Source: UBA4717 sp002404395 (GTDB taxonomy: Bacteria > Bacillota > Clostridia > Oscillospirales > CAG-272). Taken from it: 56,298 bases of DNA. Shown here piece after piece: positions 1 to 7,315 of this stretch (the first letter of the stretch is position 1; each line of letters starts with the position of its first letter). Made by a program: the position numbers and the translations under genes. The stretch covers positions 1 to 56,298 of the forward strand of contig CALFNW010000077.1 of the NCBI GenBank assembly GCA_937902275.1, given 5' to 3'. Below the pieces are notes generated by a model, which saw only the letters and a program-made list of their open reading frames with translations, was not told the DNA's origin and searched no databases.

Positions 1-2
1 TG

Positions 3-1733
3 GTTGACTATATGTCGGTAGAATCAAAGCTTAAATTCATTGAGCAGGGCATTACCTATGAAGAACTGACCCAAGAAGAAAAAGAAGAATATGAAAACCT
101 ATTTGAAGATGAAGACGGAGAAGTTCCCGAAAGAATAAGTTCTTCTGCACTTAACGAGTGGATATTCAACCGTGACACAATCCGTCAGGTTTTAAATATT
201 CTTATGGCAGACGGCATAAAAATCGAATATGGTGAAAAGGTTGGAAAGACTATAATATTTGCAAAAAATCATCTCCATGCCGAGAAAATACTCGAGGTTT
301 TCAATTCCGAATATCCGCATCTTAACGGATTTGCAAAGGTTATTGACAACAAAATCAATTATGCACAGAGTTTGATCGATGAATTTTCCGATCCTAAAAA
401 GCTCCCGCAGATTGCTATTTCCGTGGATATGCTGGATACCGGTATCGATGTGCCGGAGGTTTTGAATTTGGTCTTCTTTAAGAAGGTTATGAGTAAGGCA
501 AAGTTTTGGCAGATGATAGGCAGAGGAACAAGACTTTGCCCGGGATTGCTTGACGGAGAGGATAAAAACAGGTTTTATATTTTTGATTTTTGCGGAAACT
601 TTGAGTTTTTCAGAATGAATAACGGAAAACCTACAGCAAATCAGATGGCGCTTCAGGGGGCAATATTTAATCTGAAATCTCAAATTATTTTTAAGCTTCA
701 GGACATTGCTTATCAGACAGAGGATTTGATTGCCTTTAGAAAAAGTTTGGTTTCTGAAATGGTAGCAAAGGTTCGTGAACCCAATAAAGAGAATTTTGCA
801 GTAAAGCAGCATCTCAAATATGTTGAATTATATGCAAACGAAGAAAACTATGTATCGCTTACATACGAAGATACACTCATTATTAAGGAAGAACTTGCTC
901 CGCTCATTATCCCTGATGATGACGAGGCGAGTGCCGTGCGTTTTGATGCGCTTATGTACGGTATTGAGCTTGCATATCTTGCTGGGAAAGGTTATGCAAG
1001 GCATAGGAGTGATTTGTTCAAAAAAGTAAGCGGTATTGCAAGCGTTGCCAACATTCCGGAAATATCGGCGAAGTCTGAACTTATCAATAAAATCCTGCAT
1101 ACAGATTATCTTGGTAACTGTGGAATCAATGATTTTGAACATATCCGTGAGTCTCTTCGTAATTTGATGAAATATATTCCGCATAATGTTTTAAGATATG
1201 ATACCAATTTCAGCGATGATATTCTTTCAACGGAGTGGAAAGAATCCGAGCTTGAGAGCGATGACCTTAAAAACTATAAAGCCAAAGCAGAGTATTATGT
1301 AAGACAGCATCAGGATAACAGTGTAATTGCAAAATTGAAGAGTAATGTGCCGCTTACAAAGGATGACATTGAAAAGCTTGAAAAAATTTTGTGGAGTGAA
1401 GTCGGGACAAAAGATGAATATACCGCTGAATACGGTGAAAAACCACTTGGAGAGTTTGTTCGCGAGATTGTCGGTCTTGATATGAATGCCGCAAAAGAAG
1501 CGTTTTCTGAATTCCTTGATAATGCAAATCTTGATTCAAAACAAATTTATTTTGTGAATCAAATTGTAGAATACATTGTCCATAATGGAATGATGAAAGA
1601 TTTATCCGTACTTCAGGATGCGCCGTTTACGGATAGAGGCAGTGTTGTTGAAATCTTTACAGATCTTTCTGTATGGGCAGGGATTCGCAAGGTTATTGAG
1701 ACGATAAATATGAACGCGGCGGCATTGACATAA
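3..1733 (+). CDS. hsdR: Type I restriction enzyme R subunit (HsdR), C-terminal part, cut by the window edge
   Basis: The reading frame is open to base 3 and has no ribosome binding site before the ATG at 12, so it is the 3' part of a longer gene. The visible 576 residues hold the second helicase lobe. They include FAKNHLHAEKI, the motif V-like TGIDVP and the motif VI-like QMIGRGTR. A C-terminal region resembling the EcoEI R C-terminal domain follows, with a FVNQIVEYIVHNG segment. HsdR is the ATP-driven DNA-translocating and cutting subunit of type I restriction systems. HsdM and HsdS and the nuclease domain would lie upstream, outside the window. The gene is visibly AT-richer than its neighbours, which fits a transferred defence gene. 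A type III or orphan helicase cannot be fully excluded without the N-terminus. Confidence 0.85.
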   Translation, partial: VDYMSVESKLKFIEQGITYEELTQEEKEEYENLFEDEDGEVPERISSSALNEWIFNRDTIRQVLNILMADGIKIEYGEKVGKTIIFAKNHLHAEKILEVFNSEYPHLNGFAKVIDNKINYAQSLIDEFSDPKKLPQIAISVDMLDTGIDVPEVLNLVFFKKVMSKAKFWQMIGRGTRLCPGLLDGEDKNRFYIFDFCGNFEFFRMNNGKPTANQMALQGAIFNLKSQIIFKLQDIAYQTEDLIAFRKSLVSEMVAKVREPNKENFAVKQHLKYVELYANEENYVSLTYEDTLIIKEELAPLIIPDDDEASAVRFDALMYGIELAYLAGKGYARHRSDLFKKVSGIASVANIPEISAKSELINKILHTDYLGNCGINDFEHIRESLRNLMKYIPHNVLRYDTNFSDDILSTEWKESELESDDLKNYKAKAEYYVRQHQDNSVIAKLKSNVPLTKDDIEKLEKILWSEVGTKDEYTAEYGEKPLGEFVREIVGLDMNAAKEAFSEFLDNANLDSKQIYFVNQIVEYIVHNGMMKDLSVLQDAPFTDRGSVVEIFTDLSVWAGIRKVIETINMNAAALT

Positions 1734-1753
1734 ATTGTCGGATATTGTATAAT
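1725..1753 (+). promoter_or_regulatory. Consensus sigma-A-type promoter for the AraC-type gene
   Basis: TTGACA at 1725-1730, a 17-bp spacer and TATAAT at 1748-1753 match the vegetative consensus exactly. The -35 box lies inside the last two codons of hsdR and the spacer begins with its stop codon. Transcription would start near 1760, giving a leader of about 157 nt before the regulator start at 1917. Confidence 0.7.
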
Positions 1754-1856
1754 ATGTTATGCATATGAGAGGACGGTAGACTGCCGCTTCTTGTGCGGTT
1801 CAGCATTGAATCGTTAATTCGTAAGTGTATTTGCGAAAGACGATCGAAAAACTCAA

Positions 1857-1878
1857 GCTCGGCGGACTGCCGCCGAGC
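1857..1878 (+). other. Strong hairpin in the leader of the AraC-type gene
   Basis: A perfect 9-bp GC-rich stem (GCTCGGCGG, loop ACTG, CCGCCGAGC) sits about 20 nt before the Shine-Dalgarno site of the regulator gene. No clean U-tract follows, so it is not a standard terminator. It may be a leader structure or an attenuator. Confidence 0.5.
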
Positions 1879-1916
1879 GGTTTGGATATTATCAGGTTGG
1901 AGGTAGCACGGGTTTT

Positions 1917-2693
1917 ATGTATCTGTTTGAGAGTGACAATTTGTTTGAGGTTGCAGATGTCGGGCTTATCGCGTCCGAGAATATTGACGGCTTGTTTATT
2001 GCAAATCGCAAATATTACACGGTTATAGGTGTGCTTGCGGGGAGACTAGAGCTGCATTGCTGCGGGAGAAGGTATGTGCTTGCGGGTAAACATTCGGCAG
2101 TGATCCCGCGCAGCTGTTGCGTATCCTGCACGGTTACTTCCGAGCCGCTTGCAGGCATTCAGCTTTTGTTTGAGCCTGACGGCAATATGTCTTACAAATC
2201 ATTGAAAAGTCCCATTCTTATCGAAAACAAAGCTTCAAGAAGTGTTGACGAGATAATCAAATCAATACAGCTCGGCAACGGTGAATTTATAGCGGCAAGC
2301 GAAAATTTACTTTTTGAGCTTGAAGCGCGAATTTCAAAAAGCTCTTTCGGATTACGAATACTTGCGGAAAGGGTATACGATGCCGTCAGCGACAATGCGG
2401 ATGCTTTTATGACGGTCAAGGATCTGGCAAAGCATTTCGGCTACGCTCAGAGCTATCTGTCAAAGGCTGTTTCGTGCACCTACGGGATCGGATTGAAAAA
2501 GCTGATTGATATAACTATTGCGGAAAAGGCGTCGGTGTTCATTCAAAGCGGAAAGCTTACAGTGAATGAAGCGGCAGTGCGCTTGGGGTTTGCCGGAGAA
2601 CACGATTTTGCCGGCTTTTGCAGGTATCACGGTTTGACGGGAATGTATACCTGTCATGGCGGCGGACGCTATTTGCACGCAAGCAGAGAGTGA
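1917..2693 (+). CDS. AraC/XylS-type transcriptional regulator
   Basis: A 258-residue protein with a sensor-like N-terminal half containing a cupin-like stretch (LAGRLELHCCGRRYVLAGKH). The C-terminal third (from about residue 160) holds two helix-turn-helix units: VKDLAKHFGYAQSYLSKAV and then LTVNEAAVRLGFAGEHDFAGF. This is the arrangement of AraC-family DNA-binding domains. The start is chosen at 1917 because TTGGAGGT lies at 1898-1905, although spacing is slightly long (about 11-12 nt). The ligand and targets are unknown. The C-terminus is somewhat divergent (GMYTCHGGGRYLHA instead of the usual FRR-type end). The stop lies 25 bp inside the convergent carboxypeptidase gene, so the two genes overlap tail to tail. 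Confidence 0.85.
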   Translation: MYLFESDNLFEVADVGLIASENIDGLFIANRKYYTVIGVLAGRLELHCCGRRYVLAGKHSAVIPRSCCVSCTVTSEPLAGIQLLFEPDGNMSYKSLKSPILIENKASRSVDEIIKSIQLGNGEFIAASENLLFELEARISKSSFGLRILAERVYDAVSDNADAFMTVKDLAKHFGYAQSYLSKAVSCTYGIGLKKLIDITIAEKASVFIQSGKLTVNEAAVRLGFAGEHDFAGFCRYHGLTGMYTCHGGGRYLHASRE

Positions 2694-3823
2694 CGCAATA
2701 TTCTTGATACCACGCCGAAGAAGCCGATCTTATCGACATTTTCGGCGGCTTTTATTTCACTTTCTCCGACGACTTCGCCGTTTAGCGTATATATGATCTT
2801 TCCGATCACGTCGCCCTCGCGAATCGGGGCGGCAATTGTTTCCGGAAGCTCAAGCTCGCGTTTGACCGCTTCGCGCTCGCCCTTTCCGAGCACGATGTTA
2901 AAGCCGTCGCAGATTAGCGTACATTCGTTCTTTAATCCTCCGAGGACGTGGATCGGTTCGGCGCTTGAGCTTTCCCATGAGGCGACGGTATAATTCGCAA
3001 AGCCGTAATCAAGCAGTTTTTTGGCAATTTCATTTCGTGTATCGCGGTTTTGCGCCCCCATAACTACGGCTATCAGCTGCATTCCGTCGCGCAGAGCAGT
3101 GGCGCTGATACAAAATCCGGCTTTTGACGTCGAGCCGGTCTTCAATCCGTTTGCACCTTTGTAGAAGCGAATAAGTCGGTTTGTATTGGAAAGCGTGAAA
3201 GCGCCGTTTCGGATCGTGTCCATCCAGATCGAACTGTATTCGAGTATTTTTTTATGTGAGATCAGCTCGCGGGACATTATTGCTATATCTCTTGCGCTCG
3301 TAAGATGGTTTGATACGCTGTCGTCAAGTCCGTTTGTGTTTTCAAAGTGTGTGTTCTCAAGCTTAAGCTCTTTGGCGCGGGCATTCATTTTTTCTACGAA
3401 CATTTCTTCGCTTCCCGCCACGAACTCCGCAAGCGCTACCGCAGCGTCGTTGGCAGACGATACCACAACGCATTTTATCATTTCGTCAACCGTCATTGTT
3501 TCACCGGGTTCAAGGTATACCTGCGAGCCTCCCATTGAAGCGGCATTATCGGAGACCTGAACGGTATCTTCAAGCGAGATCTTGCCCGAGTCTATCGCTT
3601 CCATTACGAGCAAGAGCGTCATTACTTTGGTTACAGATGCCGGAGGGAGCGCTTGGTCGGCGTTTGATTCAAACAATACCTTTCCCGTAGAGGCTTCCAT
3701 AAGTATCGTGCTTTTGCAATCGAAGTTCATTCCGTCGGCGAAACTCGGCAGACTGATGCATTGGAGCAGTATTAAAACTAAAAGCAGTGTCGATATTGTT
3801 TTTTTGAAACCGAATTTTAACAT
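2669..3823 (-). CDS. dacF: D-alanyl-D-alanine carboxypeptidase (low-molecular-weight PBP, DacF/PBP5 type)
   Basis: The protein removes the terminal D-Ala from peptidoglycan pentapeptides outside the membrane. It has 384 residues with a signal peptide over residues 1-29 (hydrophobic STLLLVLILLQC, cleavage after SFA). The serine acyltransferase triad is complete: S63-V-T-K66, S123-A-N125 and K228-T-G230. A C-terminal beta-rich domain and a short final helix for membrane contact follow. The start at 3823 is preferred over an upstream frame extension because GAGGTG precedes it by about 5 nt and the signal peptide begins there. The Shine-Dalgarno site lies in the arm of a hairpin (3830-3858), which may limit translation. 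The name dacF rather than dacA is a family-level guess. Confidence 0.93.
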   Translation of the reverse strand: MLKFGFKKTISTLLLVLILLQCISLPSFADGMNFDCKSTILMEASTGKVLFESNADQALPPASVTKVMTLLLVMEAIDSGKISLEDTVQVSDNAASMGGSQVYLEPGETMTVDEMIKCVVVSSANDAAVALAEFVAGSEEMFVEKMNARAKELKLENTHFENTNGLDDSVSNHLTSARDIAIMSRELISHKKILEYSSIWMDTIRNGAFTLSNTNRLIRFYKGANGLKTGSTSKAGFCISATALRDGMQLIAVVMGAQNRDTRNEIAKKLLDYGFANYTVASWESSSAEPIHVLGGLKNECTLICDGFNIVLGKGEREAVKRELELPETIAAPIREGDVIGKIIYTLNGEVVGESEIKAAENVDKIGFFGVVSRILRHSLLACK

Positions 3824-3829
3824 AAAAAT

Positions 3830-3858
3830 CACCTCGGAACATTTTATGCCCCGAGGTG
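3830..3858. terminator. Bidirectional hairpin between the oxidoreductase and carboxypeptidase genes
   Basis: Arms CACCTCGG (3830-3837) and CCGAGGTG (3851-3858) form an 8-bp stem with T-runs on both outer sides (GCTTTTTA on plus, GATTTTTA on minus). On the minus strand it follows the oxidoreductase gene. Its second arm contains the GAGGTG Shine-Dalgarno of the carboxypeptidase gene, so it could act as terminator, as translational latch, or both. Confidence 0.6.
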
Positions 3859-3875
3859 GCTTTTTATGTGAAATA

Positions 3876-4943
3876 TCAGAATACGTATTCTTTATCGGTA
3901 TCCGATGAGATATTGATGCCTTCAAGAATTTTTGCGGTCTTGATCGCGTATGTGATATCATTCGGCAGTTTTTTGCGGGTAACGACCGAGTCTACGAAAG
4001 CGTTGATTTCGGTGTCGTACATATTCACTGTAGGCAGATCAATGATCTCGGTATCAAGCTTGCCGTCCTTTATGCTATAAAGCTTGAAGTTACCGCAATA
4101 GTTGAGTCTGATACCGGCTTTTGTGCCGAGAAAATCAATGAATGTGTCGGTTTCAAATACATTCTGCGCCCATGCGCCGTTCATTGAGATCGTGCTGTTG
4201 TTTTTGGTACGGATCAGTGCGGTGGCAAAGTCGTCAACGTCAAACGTGCCGGTAAGCGTATTCTTTTTCTCCGAAGCCCACATATTTTCGTATACATAGT
4301 CCTTCATCTGACTTCCGATATAACCGTATGTTTTGCCGGAAACGCTCTTGATCTCCGGATCGTTCAGAATGTACATAACAAGGTCAATGTAATGCACGCC
4401 CCAATCCATGAGCACTCCGCCGCCGGAAACGCTCTTGGTGGTGAAGTCGCCGCCGAGTCCGGGAATGCTTCTGAAGGCTCTGAAAGAAATGTATGTGTGA
4501 TAGATGTCGCCGAGGACGCCCTGCGCCACAAGTTCACGGATCTTGTTGACGTGTTCGTTGTAACGGTTGACGACGCCGATTACAAGTATGCGTCCGGTCT
4601 CTTGCTGAACTTTGAGCATTTCGGCGGCTTCCTTAAGGGTGCGTCCGACCGGCTTTTCACTGAGCACGTCTTTCCCTGCGCGCATAGCGTCGATCGAAAT
4701 GACGTAGTGCATATCGGTATGGGTGCAAACCGATACTGCGTCTATCTCAGGGTCGTTAAGCGCGATCTTATAGTCGGTAATTGCAGTGCCGCAGTCGTAT
4801 TGCTTTACCGCGGCTTCAGCTTTTTCCGGGATAATATCGCACAAATATTTGATTTCGGCATTTTCGTTTCGCATATATGCGGGAATGTGCGCGCCGTTTG
4901 CAATGTTACCGCAACCTATAACGGCAATTTTAATCTTTTTCAT
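3876..4943 (-). CDS. Gfo/Idh/MocA-family NAD(P)-dependent oxidoreductase
   Basis: 355 residues. The N-terminus is a Rossmann domain (IAVIGCGNIANGAHIPAY, G-x-G-x-x motif). It is followed by the family motif SEKPVGRT (lysine near residue 96) and a C-terminal alpha/beta domain with GGGVLMDWGVHYIDLVMY, which holds the conserved Asp/His pair. Such enzymes oxidise or reduce sugars, inositols or related polyols; the substrate cannot be read from the sequence. It has its own promoter (TTTACA-17-TAAAAT at 4976-5004) and a GCGAGG ribosome site, and ends before a hairpin. No sugar transporter or kinase is adjacent, so the metabolic context is open. Confidence 0.9.
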   Translation of the reverse strand: MKKIKIAVIGCGNIANGAHIPAYMRNENAEIKYLCDIIPEKAEAAVKQYDCGTAITDYKIALNDPEIDAVSVCTHTDMHYVISIDAMRAGKDVLSEKPVGRTLKEAAEMLKVQQETGRILVIGVVNRYNEHVNKIRELVAQGVLGDIYHTYISFRAFRSIPGLGGDFTTKSVSGGGVLMDWGVHYIDLVMYILNDPEIKSVSGKTYGYIGSQMKDYVYENMWASEKKNTLTGTFDVDDFATALIRTKNNSTISMNGAWAQNVFETDTFIDFLGTKAGIRLNYCGNFKLYSIKDGKLDTEIIDLPTVNMYDTEINAFVDSVVTRKKLPNDITYAIKTAKILEGINISSDTDKEYVF

Positions 4944-4975
4944 ATCCGTGAACCTCGCTTCACTCGTTTTTCTTT

Positions 4976-5004
4976 ATTTTAGTACACGTTGCCGGAAATG
5001 TAAA
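4976..5004 (-). promoter_or_regulatory. Promoter of the Gfo/Idh/MocA gene
   Basis: On the minus strand TTTACA (5004-4999) is followed by a 17-bp spacer and TAAAAT (4981-4976), about 33 bp upstream of the ATG. This places the branched palindromic element at 5056-5157 upstream of the promoter rather than in the leader. Confidence 0.55.
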
Positions 5005-5055
5005 TAGAAAAACAGCTATTTTTATATTTGAATTCGGGCACTCCGGAGACATATT

Positions 5056-5157
5056 GATCCCGGCGTCAAAACGCAGACGTTTTGCCGTTAGATCCGGTAA
5101 AAAATCAAAGTCATTGAGGCGGGAACTGCCAAAAGCCGCCTCAAAAATGCCGGGATC
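5056..5157. repeat. Branched palindromic element (about 102 bp) between ftsZ and the oxidoreductase gene
   Basis: Outer arms GATCCCGGC (5056-5064) and GCCGGGATC (5149-5157) are perfectly complementary. They enclose two further hairpins: CAAAACG/CGTTTTG (5067-5073 with 5078-5084) and TTGAGGCGG/CCGCCTCAA (5114-5122 with 5136-5144). The result is a three-way junction-like fold possible on either strand. It carries no ORF. It may be a dispersed REP/MITE-like repeat or a small structured RNA; only one copy is in the window. Confidence 0.5.
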
Positions 5158-5165
5158 CGAACGGC

Positions 5166-5212
5166 AAATTAAAGGGGCTGTTAAAAGTTCTTTTTAACAG
5201 CCCCTTTAATTT
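5166..5212 (-). terminator. Terminator after the dcw cluster (ftsZ)
   Basis: A very long perfect stem (5166-5186 with 5192-5212, core AAAGGGGCTGTTAAAA) with a 5-nt loop starts about 23 nt after the ftsZ stop. It ends the division operon and, being symmetrical with A/T flanks, could work on both strands. Confidence 0.85.
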
Positions 5213-5234
5213 TATTATGCTCTGATCTTTCCGG

Positions 5235-6317
5235 TCATCTTGAGCCGCGCTCAAGTACCTTAAGCATATCTTCAAATTCGTTTTTGCTTATGGTTTCAGC
5301 GGCTTCGGCAGCGGTTGCGTTCTGTGCAGCTTCTGCCTTTGCGGTCATTCTGGCGCCTGCCGGAGCAGTGTCGAAATTAGTGGCGATAACCGTAATTCTC
5401 ATTTCGTCCTCAAGCGAAGGATCGAAAGCGGCACCCCATATGAGGTTTGCGTCGGGATGAGCTTCCTCGGCAATAAGCGTCGAAGCAACGTCGGTTTCTT
5501 CGAGTCCGATGTCGGGAGATGCCATAATGCTGACGATAAGACCCTTTGCTCCTGCTATCGAGGATTCGAGCAGGGGGCTTGAAATTGCAGCCTTAGCGGC
5601 AAGTTCTGCCTTGTCCTTACCCTTTGCGCTTCCGACACCCATATGAGCGTATCCGGCGTCCTTCATGACCGAGGTAATGTCTGCAAAGTCGAGGTTGATC
5701 ATACCGTCAACGTTGATAAGCTCGGTAATGCTTTGAACGCCCTGTCTGAGAACATCGTCGGCGATCTCGAAAGCATTCGCGAGGGTGATCTTGGTTTCCG
5801 AAACGTGCTTGAGTCTCTCATTCGGAATGGTGATGAGCGAATCTACATACTGAGCGAAATTTTCGATTCCGTTTTCAGCCTGTATCATTCTCTTTTTGCC
5901 TTCAAATGCAAACGGCTTGGTTACGATGCCGACGGTAAGTATGCCCATCTCTTTTGAAAGCTTTGCAACGATCGGAGCGGCGCCCGTGCCGGTTCCGCCG
6001 CCCATGCCGGCAGTGATGAACACCATATTTGCGCCCTGCAACGCCGCCTTGATGTCGTCAAGACTTTCTTCGGCAGCTGCGGCTCCGACGTCGGGGTTTG
6101 CACCTGCGCCGAGTCCCTTGGTCGTCTTCTGTCCGATAGCTATTTTCTTTTCCGCTGTGCAACGGTTGAGTGCCTGCATATCCGTATTCACTGCGATGAA
6201 TTCGACTCCGCGGATCCCCGAGGAGATCATGCGGTTGACCGCGTTGTTTCCGCCGCCGCCCACACCGATGACCTTTATGCAAACATTATTGGAAAGGTCG
6301 GTAAATTCTGATGCCAT
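5235..6317 (-). CDS. ftsZ: Cell division GTPase FtsZ
   Basis: FtsZ is the tubulin-like GTPase that forms the Z ring. The 360-residue protein has the nucleotide loop IGVGGGGNNAVNRM (near 17-30) and the tubulin signature GMGGGTGTG (104-112). The T7 synergy loop region is NVDGMINLDFADI. The start at 6317 is set by AGGAGG 8 nt upstream; an in-frame codon at 6344 has no such site. The linker is short and Ala/Glu rich, and the tail ends FEDMLKVLERGSR, which departs from the common D-IP-FLR type peptide. It is the last gene of the cluster, followed by a strong terminator; neither ftsA, sepF nor sigE/sigG genes follow. The 174-nt gap upstream is AT-rich and may hold an internal promoter (TATAAT at 6394-6399). 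Confidence 0.98.
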   Translation of the reverse strand: MASEFTDLSNNVCIKVIGVGGGGNNAVNRMISSGIRGVEFIAVNTDMQALNRCTAEKKIAIGQKTTKGLGAGANPDVGAAAAEESLDDIKAALQGANMVFITAGMGGGTGTGAAPIVAKLSKEMGILTVGIVTKPFAFEGKKRMIQAENGIENFAQYVDSLITIPNERLKHVSETKITLANAFEIADDVLRQGVQSITELINVDGMINLDFADITSVMKDAGYAHMGVGSAKGKDKAELAAKAAISSPLLESSIAGAKGLIVSIMASPDIGLEETDVASTLIAEEAHPDANLIWGAAFDPSLEDEMRITVIATNFDTAPAGARMTAKAEAAQNATAAEAAETISKNEFEDMLKVLERGSR

Positions 6318-6491
6318 TTGGATATCCTCCTGTATTTTAAACACTGAAAAAGCCGTAAAAAGCGATGACTGTATATTACGCCTTTGGATCGTGATTATAG
6401 TTCAATCTATATGATAATATAAATATGTCAAGATTGCAATATATTTTTTAAAAATTTATGATTATTTTACAAATTGCACGTTTTTACGACT

Positions 6492-7307
6492 TCAGCTTAT
6501 TCTTGCTTCGCTTCCGATTATCGCGGTACATTCTGCGGGATCGCTTACGTCAATCTCGGCATTTGTAAGTTCGGGTAATTTTCCGCTGTTCAGAATCTCG
6601 TAAGCCATTGAGAGCTTAAGCTCAAATTCGTCGGTGTTTCCGCATTTGATCTTATAACGGCTTCCGATCAGAAGATATATGCCGAATTTGTTTTCGAGGT
6701 TTATCAGCGTGATCTGACCAGACAGCTCACTTGCGTCGATCTTTTTAAGCACTTTTTCTATATAGTCGGCATCGTTTGTAAAAACGGGGTTGTTTCCGAC
6801 GACGGCTCTGTCGATCTCGGGCAGTATCAGCTTACAGCAGTTGCTTGTGTCGCTTTCCGCGCTCGGATTTTCGACGATCCGCATGGAATCCGACAAAACA
6901 AATTTTTCGCCGTAAAGAGTCGTGACGTATTTCGGTTCCTCTTCGGTCACGCGCAGTATGATCCGGTCGGGCCATACGCGTTTGAGTTTTACCCGACTGA
7001 CATAGGGATATGCATATATGATCTTTTTTTCGATCTCGCTTTCTTTGTAGCTGTACAGGTTTTCTCCGACGGTTATTCCGCTTTTGATTATCAGAAGATC
7101 ATCGCTGTAGCGCTCGGCGCCTTCGACCGAAACTTCACGGACTTTAAAGAAAAAAACAAAGCACACAACGATAAACACTGCCGCAAGCGCAAAGGCTGAG
7201 ACAATGTACATATACTTGCGCACCTTCTTTTTGGCGCTTTTGCGCTCGGCAAACGCTTTGATGCTTTCGTCGCGCCGCTCAGTGTTTTCTTTCGGTGTCA
7301 TTTGCAT
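6492..7307 (-). CDS. ftsQ: Cell division protein FtsQ/DivIB
   Basis: A bitopic divisome protein of 271 residues that links FtsL/FtsB-type proteins to the septal synthase. It has a charged cytoplasmic N-terminus (about 30 residues) and one membrane segment (YIVSAFALAAVFIVVCFVFFF). A POTRA domain follows (VREVSVEGAERYSDDLLIIKSGI to VWPDRIILRVTEEEP), then the FtsQ/DivIB beta domain. The family pattern and the position between murG and ftsZ agree. murG ends 8 bp upstream. AAAAGGA precedes two possible starts, ATG 7307 and ATG 7301; the second has the better spacing. Confidence 0.92.
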   Translation of the reverse strand: MQMTPKENTERRDESIKAFAERKSAKKKVRKYMYIVSAFALAAVFIVVCFVFFFKVREVSVEGAERYSDDLLIIKSGITVGENLYSYKESEIEKKIIYAYPYVSRVKLKRVWPDRIILRVTEEEPKYVTTLYGEKFVLSDSMRIVENPSAESDTSNCCKLILPEIDRAVVGNNPVFTNDADYIEKVLKKIDASELSGQITLINLENKFGIYLLIGSRYKIKCGNTDEFELKLSMAYEILNSGKLPELTNAEIDVSDPAECTAIIGSEARIS

Positions 7308-7315
7308 TTTTCCTT

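Noticed and set aside
12..14. ATG at 12 as the true start of the first gene
   Set aside because: The frame is open to the window edge, no ribosome site precedes it and the first helicase lobe is missing, so the gene begins outside the window.
1857..1920. T-box riboswitch or terminator before the AraC-type gene
   Set aside because: The TGGNACCGCG-type antiterminator core is absent and the 9-bp stem has no U-tract after it.
4392..4982. 196-codon plus-strand frame across the oxidoreductase gene
   Set aside because: It is antisense to a conserved Rossmann enzyme and looks like a composition shadow.
6394..6431. TTGACA and TATAAT as a promoter pair upstream of ftsZ
   Set aside because: Both boxes are present on the minus strand but lie 26 bp apart, outside the workable spacing. 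An internal promoter is possible but not supported as a pair.
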